This document shows, piece after piece, positions 35,345 through 44,524 of a stretch of 64,000 nucleotides of DNA; the first letter of the stretch is position 1; the number at the start of each line of letters is the position of its first letter. This DNA is from DASPKT01 sp035626475. GTDB lineage: Bacteria > Pseudomonadota > Alphaproteobacteria > Azospirillales > Azospirillaceae. The notes under the pieces were generated by a model that was not told the DNA's origin, made no database searches, and saw nothing but the letters and a program-made list of their open reading frames with translations. The DNA lies in NCBI GenBank assembly GCA_035626475.1, contig DASPNP010000053.1, forward strand, positions 248,001 to 312,000, written 5' to 3'. The position numbers were made by a program, and so were the translations under genes.

Positions 35345-35480
35345 GGGTCGGTTTCCTGCCTTGTTCTTGGGAGCATTCTTGGGACCTGCGGCCCGTCATA
35401 GCCGCTCCCGCCGGACCCGGCAAGCGCCGCTACCCGGACCCAGCCGCGCTGGTTACGCCATTGGGGCCGGTGACGCCCCC

Positions 35481-35873
35481 TCACCCCATCTGCGCGAAGC
35501 CGACCACGTTGCCGCCGGGCTCCCGGACGTAGAACTCGGTCGATCCGTAGAAGGTGGTGTGGCGCGGCTTCACCACCGGCACGCCGGCCAGCGCCCGTTC
35601 CGTGGCGTCGATGTCGTCGACGGTGATGAAGATCGTGACGGAGTGACCGTCCAGCTCCGCCGCCACGGCCGGCAGGTCGGCGGCGACGCTGGCGCGGGTC
35701 TGGTACATGATCTCCGTGCCGTCCTTCTCCAGGATGCAGAAGACCAGGCGTCCGTCATCGCCCGGCACGGCAGGCCCCATGGCGAAGCCCAGCCGCTCCG
35801 ACCAGAAGGCCGCGCAGGGCTCGACCTCAGGGACGATCAGGACGGGAGTGATGCGCTTGACGGTGACGCTCAT
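35481..35873 (-). CDS. VOC (glyoxalase/bleomycin-resistance) superfamily protein
   Basis: 130-residue protein with the paired beta-alpha-beta-beta-beta modules of the vicinal-oxygen-chelate fold: ITPVLIVPEVEPCAAFWSERLGF at the start and FYVREPGGNVVGFAQMG at the end. Members include glyoxalases, dioxygenases and drug-binding proteins; no specific branch is recognisable. I take the ATG at 35873 because it begins the fold properly; the open frame runs further only through the repeat element upstream. Confidence 0.8.
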   Translation of the reverse strand: MSVTVKRITPVLIVPEVEPCAAFWSERLGFAMGPAVPGDDGRLVFCILEKDGTEIMYQTRASVAADLPAVAAELDGHSVTIFITVDDIDATERALAGVPVVKPRHTTFYGSTEFYVREPGGNVVGFAQMG

Positions 35874-35987
35874 GGCGGGGCTTTCCGGCTGGCCGATGGG
35901 GCGCGGAGCATAGCATGCCGCGGCGAGGCTGCGTCCCGGCGGCCAGCGCCCCTTGGGCGATGGATGAGAGATAGGACATCCCCTACC

Positions 35988-36203
35988 CGTCATCCCGGCG
36001 AAAGCCGGGACCCAGGAATTGCAGCGGGATGTGGTCGATGCAGCACTGGTGTGGTTCTTAGGTCGGAAGGAGCGAAGCGCATCCCGACAGCATCCGTCGG
36101 GCGTGGATGGCGGGATACGCCTCCGGTTCCTCGCGACCTGCGGGCGGGCTTCATCGATCCCACATGGCTGCAACCCCTGGGTCCCGGCCTTCGCCGGGAT
36201 GAG
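35988..36203. repeat. ~216-bp inverted-repeat element carrying a nested palindrome
   Basis: Outer arms: 35990-36015 (TCATCCCGGCGAAAGCCGGG, then ACCCAGG) and 36176-36202 (CCTGGGTCCCGG... ending GCCGGGATGA), 27 bp with one mismatch. Between them, 36059-36089 and 36112-36143 form a diverged copy of the palindrome after trpE (44428-44514): TAGGTCGGAAGGAGCGAAGC here against TAGGTCGCATGGAGCGCAGC there. It fills most of the 384 bases between the VOC and acyltransferase genes. No transposase is present, so it is MITE- or REP-like. Confidence 0.8.
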
Positions 36204-36257
36204 GGTTGAGTGTGGAAACCGCCGGTGGGAACCATCCAACCGGTTCTCCGATAGCCC

Positions 36258-36884
36258 TCAGCCGCGCCCGCCGGCGCCGGGCAGGAAGGGGCTGTCGGTC
36301 ATGGTGCGGCGCTTGCCCTCGATGCCGATGTAGCGGCGGCCCAGCTCGGCCATGTCGGCATCGACGTCGCCCGTGGGGTAGAGCGGCGGCTCGATGTGCA
36401 GGGTGCGGTTGCGGAAGTCGAGCGCGATGGTGGCGATGGGCACGCCGGCCTGCCGGGCGATGTGGTAGAAGCCCATCTTCCAGCGCGGCCCCGGATTGCG
36501 GGTGCCCTCGGGCGTGATGCCCAGCACCATCTTCTCATTGTTGCGGAACAGCGCCACGCACTCGCCGACCAGCCCGTGCGAGGCGGAGCGGTCGACCGGC
36601 GCCACGTCCAGCCAGCGCATCAGCCCGCCCAGCGGCCCCTTGAACAGGCTGGATTTCGCCAGAATGGTCACGCGCAAATTCAGCGCGAAGACGATGGCGA
36701 TGCCGACCAGGAAGTCCCAGTTGGAGCTGTGCGGCGCGCCGATGATGATGAACTTGGGCAGGTCGGGCAGATTGCCCGCCACCCGCCAGCCGAGCGCCCG
36801 GACCAGCATCTTGCCGATGGCGCGGGTGACGGCGCCGCCGCGCCGGGGCACGGACGGGCCGAGAACGGGAACGCGCGCGGTCAT
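36258..36884 (-). CDS. lysophospholipid acyltransferase family protein (PlsC-like)
   Basis: 208-residue membrane-associated acyltransferase. The catalytic HxxxxD motif appears as HSSNWD near residue 52, and the acceptor/phosphate motif as TPEGTR near residue 124. The family esterifies lysophosphatidic acid or related glycerolipids. This branch, with IIIGAPHSSNWDF and MGFYHIARQAGVPI, is a common stand-alone PlsC-like protein whose precise acceptor is unknown. It ends near the repeat element and starts 109 bases from kdsA. Confidence 0.85.
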   Translation of the reverse strand: MTARVPVLGPSVPRRGGAVTRAIGKMLVRALGWRVAGNLPDLPKFIIIGAPHSSNWDFLVGIAIVFALNLRVTILAKSSLFKGPLGGLMRWLDVAPVDRSASHGLVGECVALFRNNEKMVLGITPEGTRNPGPRWKMGFYHIARQAGVPIATIALDFRNRTLHIEPPLYPTGDVDADMAELGRRYIGIEGKRRTMTDSPFLPGAGGRG

Positions 36885-36993
36885 CCTACCCCCTGTTTCC
36901 TGCCCCCGGTTCCGGACGGGACGCGACGGGCGGCCGCCTTTCCGGCTGGCGATTGATTGGTGAAGTCGCGGCGGCCGGGCGGCCGCCTCACGG

Positions 36994-37836
36994 TCAGATG
37001 CGGACGGGATTGGCCTTGGCCATGTGGTCCAGCTGCACCAGCATCTTCAGATGCGCCTCGATTTCCGACAGCGGCACCATGTTCGGCCCGTCGCTGGGGG
37101 CGCGGTCCGGATCCTGGTGGGTTTCCATGAAGACCGCCGCGACGCCGATCGCCACCGCCGCCCGCGCCAGCACGGGCACGAACTCGCGCTGGCCGCCGCT
37201 GCTGCCGCCCTGCCCGCCCGGCTGCTGCACCGAATGGGTGGCGTCGAAGACCACGGGATAGCCGGTCTGCGCCATGATCGGCAGCGACCGCATGTCGCTG
37301 ACCAGCGTGTTGTAGCCGAAGCTGGCGCCGCGCTCGCAGAGCATGATCTGCTCGTTGCCGGTCGAGGCGATCTTCGCTGCCACGTTCTTCATGTCCCAGG
37401 GTGCCAGGAACTGGCCCTTCTTGACGTTGACGGGCTTGCCCGTCTCGCCGGCGGCCAGCAGCAGGTCGGTCTGGCGGCAGAGGAAGGCCGGGATCTGCAG
37501 CACGTCCACGGCCTCGGCCACCGGCGGGCACTGCTCGGCCGTGTGCACGTCTGTCAGGACGGGGCAGCCGAAGGTCTCGCGGATTTCCGCCAGGATCGGC
37601 AGGCTCTGCGCCATGCCCAGCCCGCGCTGGGCGGCGAGCGAGGTGCGGTTCGCCTTGTCGAAGCTGGTCTTGTAGATCAGCCCCAGGCCGAGCCGGCCGG
37701 TGATCTCGGCCAGCGCCCCCGCCATCTCCAGCGCGTGTTGCCGGCTTTCCAGCTGGCACGGGCCGGCGATCAGCACGAAGGCCTTGTCGTTGCCGATGGC
37801 CAGGTCGCCGATGCGGATGGTGCGCGGGGCAGTCAT
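36994..37836 (-). CDS. kdsA: 3-deoxy-8-phosphooctulonate synthase (Kdo8P synthase)
   Basis: 280-residue TIM-barrel enzyme condensing phosphoenolpyruvate with arabinose-5-phosphate to make Kdo-8-phosphate for lipopolysaccharide. Signatures are FVLIAGPCQLES near residue 20, FDKANRTS, LTDVHTAEQCPPVAEAVDVLQIPAFLCRQTDLL and VVFDATHSVQQPGG. Its ATG overlaps the pyrG stop by one base. This kdsA-pyrG pairing fits with lpx genes elsewhere in the window for outer-membrane synthesis. Confidence 0.97.
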   Translation of the reverse strand: MTAPRTIRIGDLAIGNDKAFVLIAGPCQLESRQHALEMAGALAEITGRLGLGLIYKTSFDKANRTSLAAQRGLGMAQSLPILAEIRETFGCPVLTDVHTAEQCPPVAEAVDVLQIPAFLCRQTDLLLAAGETGKPVNVKKGQFLAPWDMKNVAAKIASTGNEQIMLCERGASFGYNTLVSDMRSLPIMAQTGYPVVFDATHSVQQPGGQGGSSGGQREFVPVLARAAVAIGVAAVFMETHQDPDRAPSDGPNMVPLSEIEAHLKMLVQLDHMAKANPVRI

Positions 37837-39467
37837 CAGACCAGCCGCCCCTGCTCGATGGCGGCCTTGATGAAGCTGGTGAAGAGCGGGTGCGGCTCGA
37901 AGGGCTTGGACTTCAGCTCGGGGTGGAACTGCACGCCGATGAACCAGGGATGATCCGGGATCTCGACGATCTCCGGCAGCTCCCCGTCGGGCGACAGGCC
38001 GGAGAAGAGCAGGCCCTTGCGCTCCAGCGCCTCCTTGAAGTTGATGTTCACCTCGTAGCGGTGGCGGTGCCGCTCCTGGATGATGTCCTGGCCGTAGATC
38101 TCGCGGACCTTGCTGTCGGGCAGCAGCTTGCAGTCATAGGCGCCCAGCCGCATCGTGCCGCCCAGATCGCCGTCCTGGCGGCGCTTCTCCAGCTGGTTGC
38201 CCTTCATCCATTCGGTCATGAGGCCGACCACCGCCGGGTCGGCATCGGCGCCGAACTCGGTGGAGCTGGCGCCCGGCAGGTCGGCCAGGTGGCGCGTCGC
38301 CTCGATGACCGCCATCTGCATGCCGAAGCAGATGCCGAAATAGGGGATGTTGCGCTCGCGGGCGAACTGGGCCGCGCGGATCTTGCCCTCGCTGCCGCGC
38401 TCGCCGAAGCCGCCGGGCACCAGGATGCCGTGGACGTTCTCCAGCCGCTGCACGGCGCCGTCGGTCTCGAAGATCTCGCTGTCGATCCAGTCGAGCTTGA
38501 CCTTCACGTTGTTGGCGATGCCGCCGTGGGTCAACGCCTCGCCCAGCGACTTGTAGCTGTCGAGCAGGCTCGTGTACTTGCCCACCACCGCGATGGTCAC
38601 CTGACCCTCGGGATGGCGGATGCGCTCGACGATGCGCTGCCAGCGCGACAGGTCCGGCTTGCCCTCGGCCGGCAGGCCGAAATACTTCAGGACCTCGCGG
38701 TCGAAGCCCTGCTCGTGGTAGCTGATCGGCACCTGGTAGATGGTGTCGACGTCCAGGCCGGCGATGACCCGGTCCTGCTGGATGTTGCAGAACAGCGCGA
38801 TCTTGCGGCGCTCGTTCTCCGGGATTTCGCGGTCCGAGCGGCAGAGCAGGATGTCGGGCTGGATGCCGACCGAGAGCAGCTCCTTCACCGAATGCTGGGT
38901 CGGCTTGGTCTTCAGCTCGCCGGCGCTGGGGATGTAGGGCAGCAGCGTCAGATGGACGTACAGCGCCCGCTCGCGGCCCAGCTCGTTGCCCAGCTGGCGG
39001 ATGGCCTCCAGGAAGGGCAGGCTCTCGATGTCGCCGACGGTGCCGCCCACCTCGACCAGGACGAAATCCTCGTCCGCGAGGTCGGAGGTGACGAACTCCT
39101 TGATGGCGTCGGTGATGTGCGGGATCACCTGGACGGTGGCGCCGAGATAGTCGCCGCGCCGCTCCTTGGCGATGACGTTGGAATAGATGCGGCCGGTGGT
39201 GATGTTGTCGCTCTGGCGCGCGGGCACGCCGGTGAAGCGCTCGTAATGGCCGAGATCCAGGTCGGTCTCGGCGCCGTCGTCGGTGACGTAGACCTCGCCG
39301 TGCTGGTACGGGCTCATGGTGCCCGGATCCACGTTCAGGTACGGGTCCAGCTTGCGCAGGCGCACCTTGTAGCCGCGCGCCTGGAGGACGGCGCCCAGCG
39401 CCGCGGAGGCGAGCCCCTTGCCGAGGGAGGAGACCACGCCGCCGGTGATGAAGATGAAGCGCGTCAT
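37836..39467 (-). CDS. pyrG: CTP synthase
   Basis: 543 residues. The N-terminal amidoligase domain starts MTRFIFITGGVVSSLGKGLASA (ATP-binding loop) and includes KLDPYLNVDPGTMSPYQHGEV. The C-terminal class I glutamine amidotransferase has its catalytic cysteine in IPYFGICFGMQMAV and the His/Glu pair in GVQFHPELKSKP. It converts UTP to CTP. Preceded by secG and tpiA in the same direction; secG has its own terminator. Confidence 0.98.
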   Translation of the reverse strand: MTRFIFITGGVVSSLGKGLASAALGAVLQARGYKVRLRKLDPYLNVDPGTMSPYQHGEVYVTDDGAETDLDLGHYERFTGVPARQSDNITTGRIYSNVIAKERRGDYLGATVQVIPHITDAIKEFVTSDLADEDFVLVEVGGTVGDIESLPFLEAIRQLGNELGRERALYVHLTLLPYIPSAGELKTKPTQHSVKELLSVGIQPDILLCRSDREIPENERRKIALFCNIQQDRVIAGLDVDTIYQVPISYHEQGFDREVLKYFGLPAEGKPDLSRWQRIVERIRHPEGQVTIAVVGKYTSLLDSYKSLGEALTHGGIANNVKVKLDWIDSEIFETDGAVQRLENVHGILVPGGFGERGSEGKIRAAQFARERNIPYFGICFGMQMAVIEATRHLADLPGASSTEFGADADPAVVGLMTEWMKGNQLEKRRQDGDLGGTMRLGAYDCKLLPDSKVREIYGQDIIQERHRHRYEVNINFKEALERKGLLFSGLSPDGELPEIVEIPDHPWFIGVQFHPELKSKPFEPHPLFTSFIKAAIEQGRLV

Positions 39468-39543
39468 AGGACCTGGTCCAGCTCAAGCGTTCGTCATGGG
39501 CGGGTGCCTTAGGCGCCGGCCCGGTGTGAAACTATCCCCCAAC

Positions 39544-39571
39544 GGAAAGAGGCGGCTCCCGCGCCGCCTCT
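39544..39571 (-). terminator. Rho-independent terminator of secG
   Basis: AGAGGCGGC, 6-base loop, GCCGCCTCT; on the minus strand it is followed by TTTCCGTT. It lies about 10 bases past the secG stop and upstream of pyrG. Confidence 0.7.
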
Positions 39572-39581
39572 CCCGTATCGC

Positions 39582-39965
39582 TCACTTCCCCGTGGGGACG
39601 GCGGGTTGCTGCGGCGCCGCGGGCGCCTGGCCCTGCGCGGGAGCCGGGGCCGCCGGAGCCGGCGTGCCCGTCGCGGGCGCGGCCGGCGCGGGCGCCGATT
39701 CGGTGGCCGCCGGGCGGTCGAAGACCGACGTCGGCTGACGGTTGCCGCCGGCCATGATGGCGAGGATCAGGCTGGTGGCGAAGAAGCAGCCCGCCAGGAT
39801 GGCGGTCGTCCGGGTCAGCAGGTTGGCGCTGCCGCGCGCGGTCATGAAGCCGCCCATCGTGCCGCCGCCCATCCCGAGGCCGCCGCCTTCGGACTTCTGC
39901 ACCAGGACGACGCCGACCAGCGCGACCGCGATCAGCATGTGGATGACCAGGACAATGGTCTGCAT
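39582..39965 (-). CDS. secG: preprotein translocase subunit SecG
   Basis: 127 residues: two hydrophobic helices (starting MQTIVLVIHMLIAVALVGVVLVQ and later TTAILAGCFFATSLILAIM) joined by the glycine-rich cytoplasmic loop GGGLGMGGGTMGGFMTARG. A long Ala/Pro-rich tail follows, which is common in alphaproteobacteria and absent from E. coli SecG. It stimulates SecYE-dependent export. The ATG at 39965 starts the first helix; upstream in-frame sequence is not SecG-like. It sits between tpiA and pyrG, the usual order. Confidence 0.94.
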   Translation of the reverse strand: MQTIVLVIHMLIAVALVGVVLVQKSEGGGLGMGGGTMGGFMTARGSANLLTRTTAILAGCFFATSLILAIMAGGNRQPTSVFDRPAATESAPAPAAPATGTPAPAAPAPAQGQAPAAPQQPAVPTGK

Positions 39966-40097
39966 CGACTGAGCACCTGTTCCGAACACACAAAACGAGG
40001 CCGCGCCGGCCCCACCGGAGCCGACGCGTCCCAAGCCGGTGTGTTTACCCAGTCGCGCGCCTCAATGCCAGTGGCAAGTTGCTCCCGGAGGCATGCG

Positions 40098-40847
40098 TCA
40101 GCGGCACGTCTCGGCGATGGCCCAGAAGTCCTCGGCCTTGAGGCTGGCGCCGCCCACGAGCGCGCCGTCCACGTCGGCCACGGCCATCAGCTCCGCCGCG
40201 TTGCCGGGTTTCACCGATCCTCCGTACAAGATGCGCACCGCATCCGGCTGGTCAACCAGCCCGTCCAGCGTGCGGCGAATCATGGCATGCATGGCAGCCA
40301 CGTCGGCCGATGTGGCGGTCTTGCCGGTGCCGATGGCCCAGACCGGTTCGTAGGCGATCACCAGGTCCGTGGCCTTCACGCCCTCGGGGATGGAGCCGCG
40401 CAGCTGCGTCGCCACCACCGACTCGGCCTGGCCCGCGTCACGCTGCGCCTCGGTCTCGCCGACGCAGATGATCGGCACCAGGCCGGCCTTGGCCGCGGCC
40501 GCCGCCTTGGCGCGCACCACGGCGTCCGACTCGGCATGGTCCTGGCGGCGCTCGGAATGGCCGACGATGACGTAGCGGCAGCCCAGATCGGCCAGCATGG
40601 GGGCGGCGACGTCGCCGGTATGCGCTCCGCTCTCCTTGGCGTGGCAGTCCTGCCCGCCCAGGAGCAGCGGGGACTCGGACACCGCCTGCCCCACCGCGTG
40701 GATCAGCGTCACCGGCGGGCAGAGCAGCATGTCGAACCCGACGCCTCCCGCCCCCTGCAGGCGGCCGGCCAGCTCGGAGGCGAGCTTCAGCCCGTCCGCC
40801 TTCAGCCCGTTCATCTTCCAGTTCCCGGCGATCAGCTTGCGGCGCAT
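40098..40847 (-). CDS. tpiA: triose-phosphate isomerase
   Basis: 249-residue glycolytic TIM barrel. Substrate-binding NWKMNG (Asn/Lys) lies near residue 9, the electrophilic His in VIVGHSERR near 95, the catalytic Glu in VIAYEPVWAIGTG, and the phosphate-gripping ILYGGSVKPGN. I take the ATG at 40847 (MRRKLIAGNWKMNG); the longer open frame adds non-conserved residues. Divergent from ppiD across 168 bases. Confidence 0.97.
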   Translation of the reverse strand: MRRKLIAGNWKMNGLKADGLKLASELAGRLQGAGGVGFDMLLCPPVTLIHAVGQAVSESPLLLGGQDCHAKESGAHTGDVAAPMLADLGCRYVIVGHSERRQDHAESDAVVRAKAAAAAKAGLVPIICVGETEAQRDAGQAESVVATQLRGSIPEGVKATDLVIAYEPVWAIGTGKTATSADVAAMHAMIRRTLDGLVDQPDAVRILYGGSVKPGNAAELMAVADVDGALVGGASLKAEDFWAIAETCR

Positions 40848-41015
40848 CTTCGGCGTTCTCCCAAGAATTGTTCTGTCCGGCCCGTGTAGCAGCCCCAACG
40901 CGGGCGTCAAGCGCGCGGCCGGAGCCTATCCGGGTGGCTATTGCCCCGCCGGGGGCCCACTTCTATGATGCGGCCCCTTTGGCGCAGCGCCTTTCCCTGA
41001 CAAGCAGCCCTCCAC

Positions 41016-42899
41016 ATGCTCCAGACCATCCGCGGCACCGCCGGCTCCTGGGTCGTCAAGATCCTCTTCATCTTCCTGATCATCAGCTTCGGCGCGTGGG
41101 GCATCGGGAACGTCAACACCAGCTTCTCCCAATGGGTGGCGAAGGTCGGCGACGCCGAGATCTCGCCGGTGGAGCTGGATACGGCCTTCCGCGAGGAGGT
41201 CGACCGGCTGCGCCAGTCCTTCGGCCCGGAGCTGACCGCCGCCCAGGTGCGGCAGCTGGGCCTGCTGGACCAGACGCTGGAGCAGCTGGTTCAGCGCAAG
41301 CTGGTGACGCAGGCAGCCGCCGACTACGGGCTGCGCATCACGCCGGAGATGGCCGCCGCCGAGGTGCGCGAGATCCCGGCCTTCCGCGATCCCGTGACCG
41401 GCAACTTCGATGCGACCACCATGCGCATGGTGCTGGCCCAGAACGGCCTGTCGGAGCAGCGGCTGCTGAACGACGTGCAGGCCGATATGGCCCGGGTACA
41501 GGTGCTGGGCGCGGTCGCCCGCGGCGCCGCCATGCCGCTGACCCTGGCCGGCGAGCTCTACCGCTACCGGGGCGAGCGCCGCGTGGTCGACACGCTGCTG
41601 GTCAAGGACGCGGCCATGCCCGACCCGGGCAATCCGGACGAGGCCACCGTCTCGCAGTACCACCAGGACAAGGCCGTGCGCTACACGGCGCCGGAGTACC
41701 GCACCGTCACAGTGGCGACCCTCGGCGCCGAGGCGCTGGCCAAGGAGGTCACGCTCACCGACGAGGATCTGCGCCAGGCCTATGACCAGCGCGTGGACGA
41801 GTTCGTGACGCCGGAGCGCCGCGACCTCGACCAAGTCGTGGTGGACAGCAAGGAGAAGGCCGACAAGGTCGCGGCCGCGGTCGCCGGCGGCAAGAGCCTG
41901 GCCGACGCCGCCAGGGAGGCCGGCGCCGAGGCGGTGCCGCTGGAGGGCGTGGTGAAGGCCGACCTGCCGGCGGAGCTGGCGGCCCCCGTCTTCGCCGCCG
42001 CCGCCAACGCCGTCGCCGGCCCGGTGGAGAGCCCGCTCGGCTGGCACGTCGTGGTCAGCCGCAAGGTCACGCCCGGCGGCGAGCGCCCCTTCGAGGAGGT
42101 GAAGGCGCAGCTGGAGCAGACGGTCCGCACCGAGCGCGCCACCGACCTGATGTATGAGCGCGCCAACCAGCTGGACGACGCCGTCTCCGGCGGCGCCAAC
42201 CTGGAGGAGGCCGCCGCCAAGGTCGGCGCCACCGTGACCAAGCTCGACAAGATCGACAACCAGGGCCGCACGCCCGCCGGCCAGCCGGCCCAGGGCGTCC
42301 CCGGTCTCGCCCGCATCGCCCAGGCCGCCTTCGCCGCCCCGGCGAACGAGGTGACCGGCGCCGCCGAGGCCGATGCCGGCGTGTACTTCGCGCTGCGGGT
42401 CGATGGCGTCACGCCCGCCGCCCTGCGCCCGCTGGCCGAGGTGCGCCAAGCCGTGGTCGCCGACTGGAAGGCGGAGAAGCGCGCCGACGCCGCCGCCGCC
42501 AAGGCGAAGGAGCTGGCCGACAAGCTGAAGGCCGGCGGCGATCCGGTGAAGCTCGCCAAGGAGGCCGGCGCCGTCCATTCCCGGCCCGAGCCGCTGACCC
42601 GCGGCGGCAACACCAACGGCGCCGTGCCGCCGGGCCTGACCGAGGAGATCTTCACCCTCCCCGTCAACGGCGTCGCCAGCGGCGATGCGCCCGAGGGACA
42701 CATGGCCGTCCGCGTGGCCGAGGTGCTGGCCGCCGACCCCGCCGCCTCGCTGGACCAGGTGAACGCCGCGCGCGTGGCCGCGGTCGACACCGTCGCCGGC
42801 GACCTGGTGCAGCAGTTCCTGGCCGGCCTGCGTCAGCGCTACCCGGTGGAGCGCAACGAGACGACGCTGCAGCAGATGTACGGGAGCGAGGAGCCGTGA
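41016..42899 (+). CDS. ppiD: PpiD-like periplasmic peptidyl-prolyl isomerase / SurA-type chaperone
   Basis: 627 residues anchored by one N-terminal transmembrane segment (about residues 11-33, VVKILFIFLIISFGAWGIG). A SurA-like N-terminal chaperone region follows (VGDAEISPVELDTAFREEVDRL), then a parvulin-type PpiC domain in the middle (around 260-365, with PVESPLGWHVVVSRKV) and a helical C-terminal part. It assists outer-membrane protein folding at the inner-membrane translocon. Its stop overlaps the trpE start by 4 bases, a conserved alphaproteobacterial coupling. A TATGAT hexamer at 40974-40979 could be its -10 box. Confidence 0.9.
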   Translation: MLQTIRGTAGSWVVKILFIFLIISFGAWGIGNVNTSFSQWVAKVGDAEISPVELDTAFREEVDRLRQSFGPELTAAQVRQLGLLDQTLEQLVQRKLVTQAAADYGLRITPEMAAAEVREIPAFRDPVTGNFDATTMRMVLAQNGLSEQRLLNDVQADMARVQVLGAVARGAAMPLTLAGELYRYRGERRVVDTLLVKDAAMPDPGNPDEATVSQYHQDKAVRYTAPEYRTVTVATLGAEALAKEVTLTDEDLRQAYDQRVDEFVTPERRDLDQVVVDSKEKADKVAAAVAGGKSLADAAREAGAEAVPLEGVVKADLPAELAAPVFAAAANAVAGPVESPLGWHVVVSRKVTPGGERPFEEVKAQLEQTVRTERATDLMYERANQLDDAVSGGANLEEAAAKVGATVTKLDKIDNQGRTPAGQPAQGVPGLARIAQAAFAAPANEVTGAAEADAGVYFALRVDGVTPAALRPLAEVRQAVVADWKAEKRADAAAAKAKELADKLKAGGDPVKLAKEAGAVHSRPEPLTRGGNTNGAVPPGLTEEIFTLPVNGVASGDAPEGHMAVRVAEVLAADPAASLDQVNAARVAAVDTVAGDLVQQFLAGLRQRYPVERNETTLQQMYGSEEP

Positions 42900-44419
42900 G
42901 GACCTTCCCCGACCGCGAGGCCTTCCTCTCCGCCTATGGCGAGGGGCGTCCGCAGGTCCTGTGGACGCGGCTGGTCAGCGATCTGGAGACGCCGGTCTCG
43001 GCGATGCTGAAACTGGCGGGCGGGCGCAAGAACGCCTTCCTGCTGGAGTCGGTGACCGGCGGCTCGGTGCGCGGCCGCTACTCGCTGATCGGGCTCAATC
43101 CCGACCTGATCTGGCGCAGCAAGGGCGAGCGTTGCGAGATCAACCGCGACGCGCTCTCCGACACCACCCGGTTCGAGCCTATGGCGGCCCCGCCGCTGAA
43201 GGCGCTGGCCGACCTGCTGGAGGAGAGCCGCATCGACCTGCCGACGCATCTGCCGCCCATGTCGGCCGGCCTGTTCGGCTATCTCGGCTACGACATGGTC
43301 CGGCTGATGGAGAAGCTGCCGGACGCCAACCCCGATGTACTGGGCCTGTGGGACGCGATCCTGATCCGGCCCACCATCATGGCGATCTTCGACGGCATCG
43401 AGAACGTCGTGACGCTGGTGACGCCGGTGCGGCCCGATGCCGGCCTCGACCCCGAGACGGCCTATTTGCGCGCGACCGAGCGGCTGGCGGCGGCCGTGGC
43501 CGACCTGGACGGGCCGCTGCCCTTCGGCCATGAGGACATGGGCGAGTTGGGCCCGCTGCCGGCGCCGGTCTCCAACACGACGCGGGCCGAGTATCACGCG
43601 CTGGTGGAGCGGGCGAAGGAGTACATCGCGGCGGGCGACATTTTCCAGGTCGTGCCCAGCCAGCGCTTCTCCATGCCCTTCGCCCTGCCGCCCTTCGCGC
43701 TCTATCGGTCGCTGCGGCGCATCAACCCCTCGCCCTTCCTCTTCTTCCTGGATTTCGAGGAGCTGGCGGTCGTCGGCTCCAGCCCGGAAATCCTGGTGCG
43801 GCTGCGCGACGAGACGGTCACCATCCGTCCCATCGCCGGCACCCGCAAGCGCGGCAAGGACGCCGCCGAGGACAAGGAACTCGCCGCCGACCTGCTGTCC
43901 GATCCGAAGGAGCTGGCCGAGCACCTGATGCTGCTGGACCTTGGCCGCAACGACGTGGGCCGCGTGGCGAAGCCCGGCACCGTGACCGTGACCGAGCGCT
44001 TCACCATCGAGCTCTACAGCCACGTCATGCACATCGTCTCGAACGTGGAGGGCAAGGTCGATCCGCGCTTCACCGCGGTCGAGGCGCTGGTCGGCGGCTT
44101 CCCAGCCGGCACCGTCTCGGGCGCGCCGAAGATCCGCGCGATGGAAATCATCGACGAGCTGGAGAAGAGCCGGCGCGGCATCTATGGCGGCTGCATCGGC
44201 TATTTCGCCGCCAACGGCACCATGGACACCTGCATCGCCCTGCGCACCGCCGTTATCAAGGACGGCATGATGCATGTCCAGGCCGGCGGCGGCGTGGTGG
44301 CGGACAGTGATCCCGAGGCCGAGTACCAGGAAACCGTGAACAAGGCCAAGGCCCTGTTCAAGGCCGCCGAGGAAGCCGTCCGCTACGCCCAGGAACGCCG
44401 GTCGGCGGGGAATCTCTGA
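42896..44419 (+). CDS. trpE: anthranilate synthase component I
   Basis: 507 residues that with TrpG convert chorismate and glutamine to anthranilate. The N-terminal tryptophan-feedback region includes KNAFLLESVTGGSVRGRYSLIGL. The catalytic chorismate-binding domain includes VVPSQRFS, PIAGTRKRG, HLMLLDLGRNDVGRVA and GTVSGAPKIRAMEIIDELE. It starts inside the ppiD stop. Unusually its partner trpG is 4.2 kb away, beyond a reversed copper cassette, and no leader-peptide attenuator is visible because trpE is coupled to ppiD. Confidence 0.97.
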   Translation: MRTFPDREAFLSAYGEGRPQVLWTRLVSDLETPVSAMLKLAGGRKNAFLLESVTGGSVRGRYSLIGLNPDLIWRSKGERCEINRDALSDTTRFEPMAAPPLKALADLLEESRIDLPTHLPPMSAGLFGYLGYDMVRLMEKLPDANPDVLGLWDAILIRPTIMAIFDGIENVVTLVTPVRPDAGLDPETAYLRATERLAAAVADLDGPLPFGHEDMGELGPLPAPVSNTTRAEYHALVERAKEYIAAGDIFQVVPSQRFSMPFALPPFALYRSLRRINPSPFLFFLDFEELAVVGSSPEILVRLRDETVTIRPIAGTRKRGKDAAEDKELAADLLSDPKELAEHLMLLDLGRNDVGRVAKPGTVTVTERFTIELYSHVMHIVSNVEGKVDPRFTAVEALVGGFPAGTVSGAPKIRAMEIIDELEKSRRGIYGGCIGYFAANGTMDTCIALRTAVIKDGMMHVQAGGGVVADSDPEAEYQETVNKAKALFKAAEEAVRYAQERRSAGNL

Positions 44420-44427
44420 CGCTCAAG

Positions 44428-44514
44428 CCGTAGGTCGCATGGAGCGCAGCGCAATGCGACATTACCCCAGCCGGGGCTTGTCGCATTACGGCTCCGCCTC
44501 CATGCGACCTACGG
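44428..44514. repeat. REP-like palindrome between trpE and copZ
   Basis: Perfect 15-bp outer arms CCGTAGGTCGCATGG (44428-44442) and its complement (44500-44514), with further inner pairing (AATGCGACA / TGTCGCATT) and CCAGCCGGGG at the tip. It lies in the gap between convergent trpE and copZ, so it may end both transcripts. A diverged copy is nested in the element at 35988-36203. Confidence 0.85.
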
Positions 44515-44524
44515 CCGGTGTGCC

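Noticed and set aside
40078..40091. GTTGCTCCCGGAGG near the tpiA stop resembling words in the 25.4 kb repeat
   Set aside because: Only about a dozen bases are shared and no palindromic arms are nearby; likely chance in GC-rich sequence.
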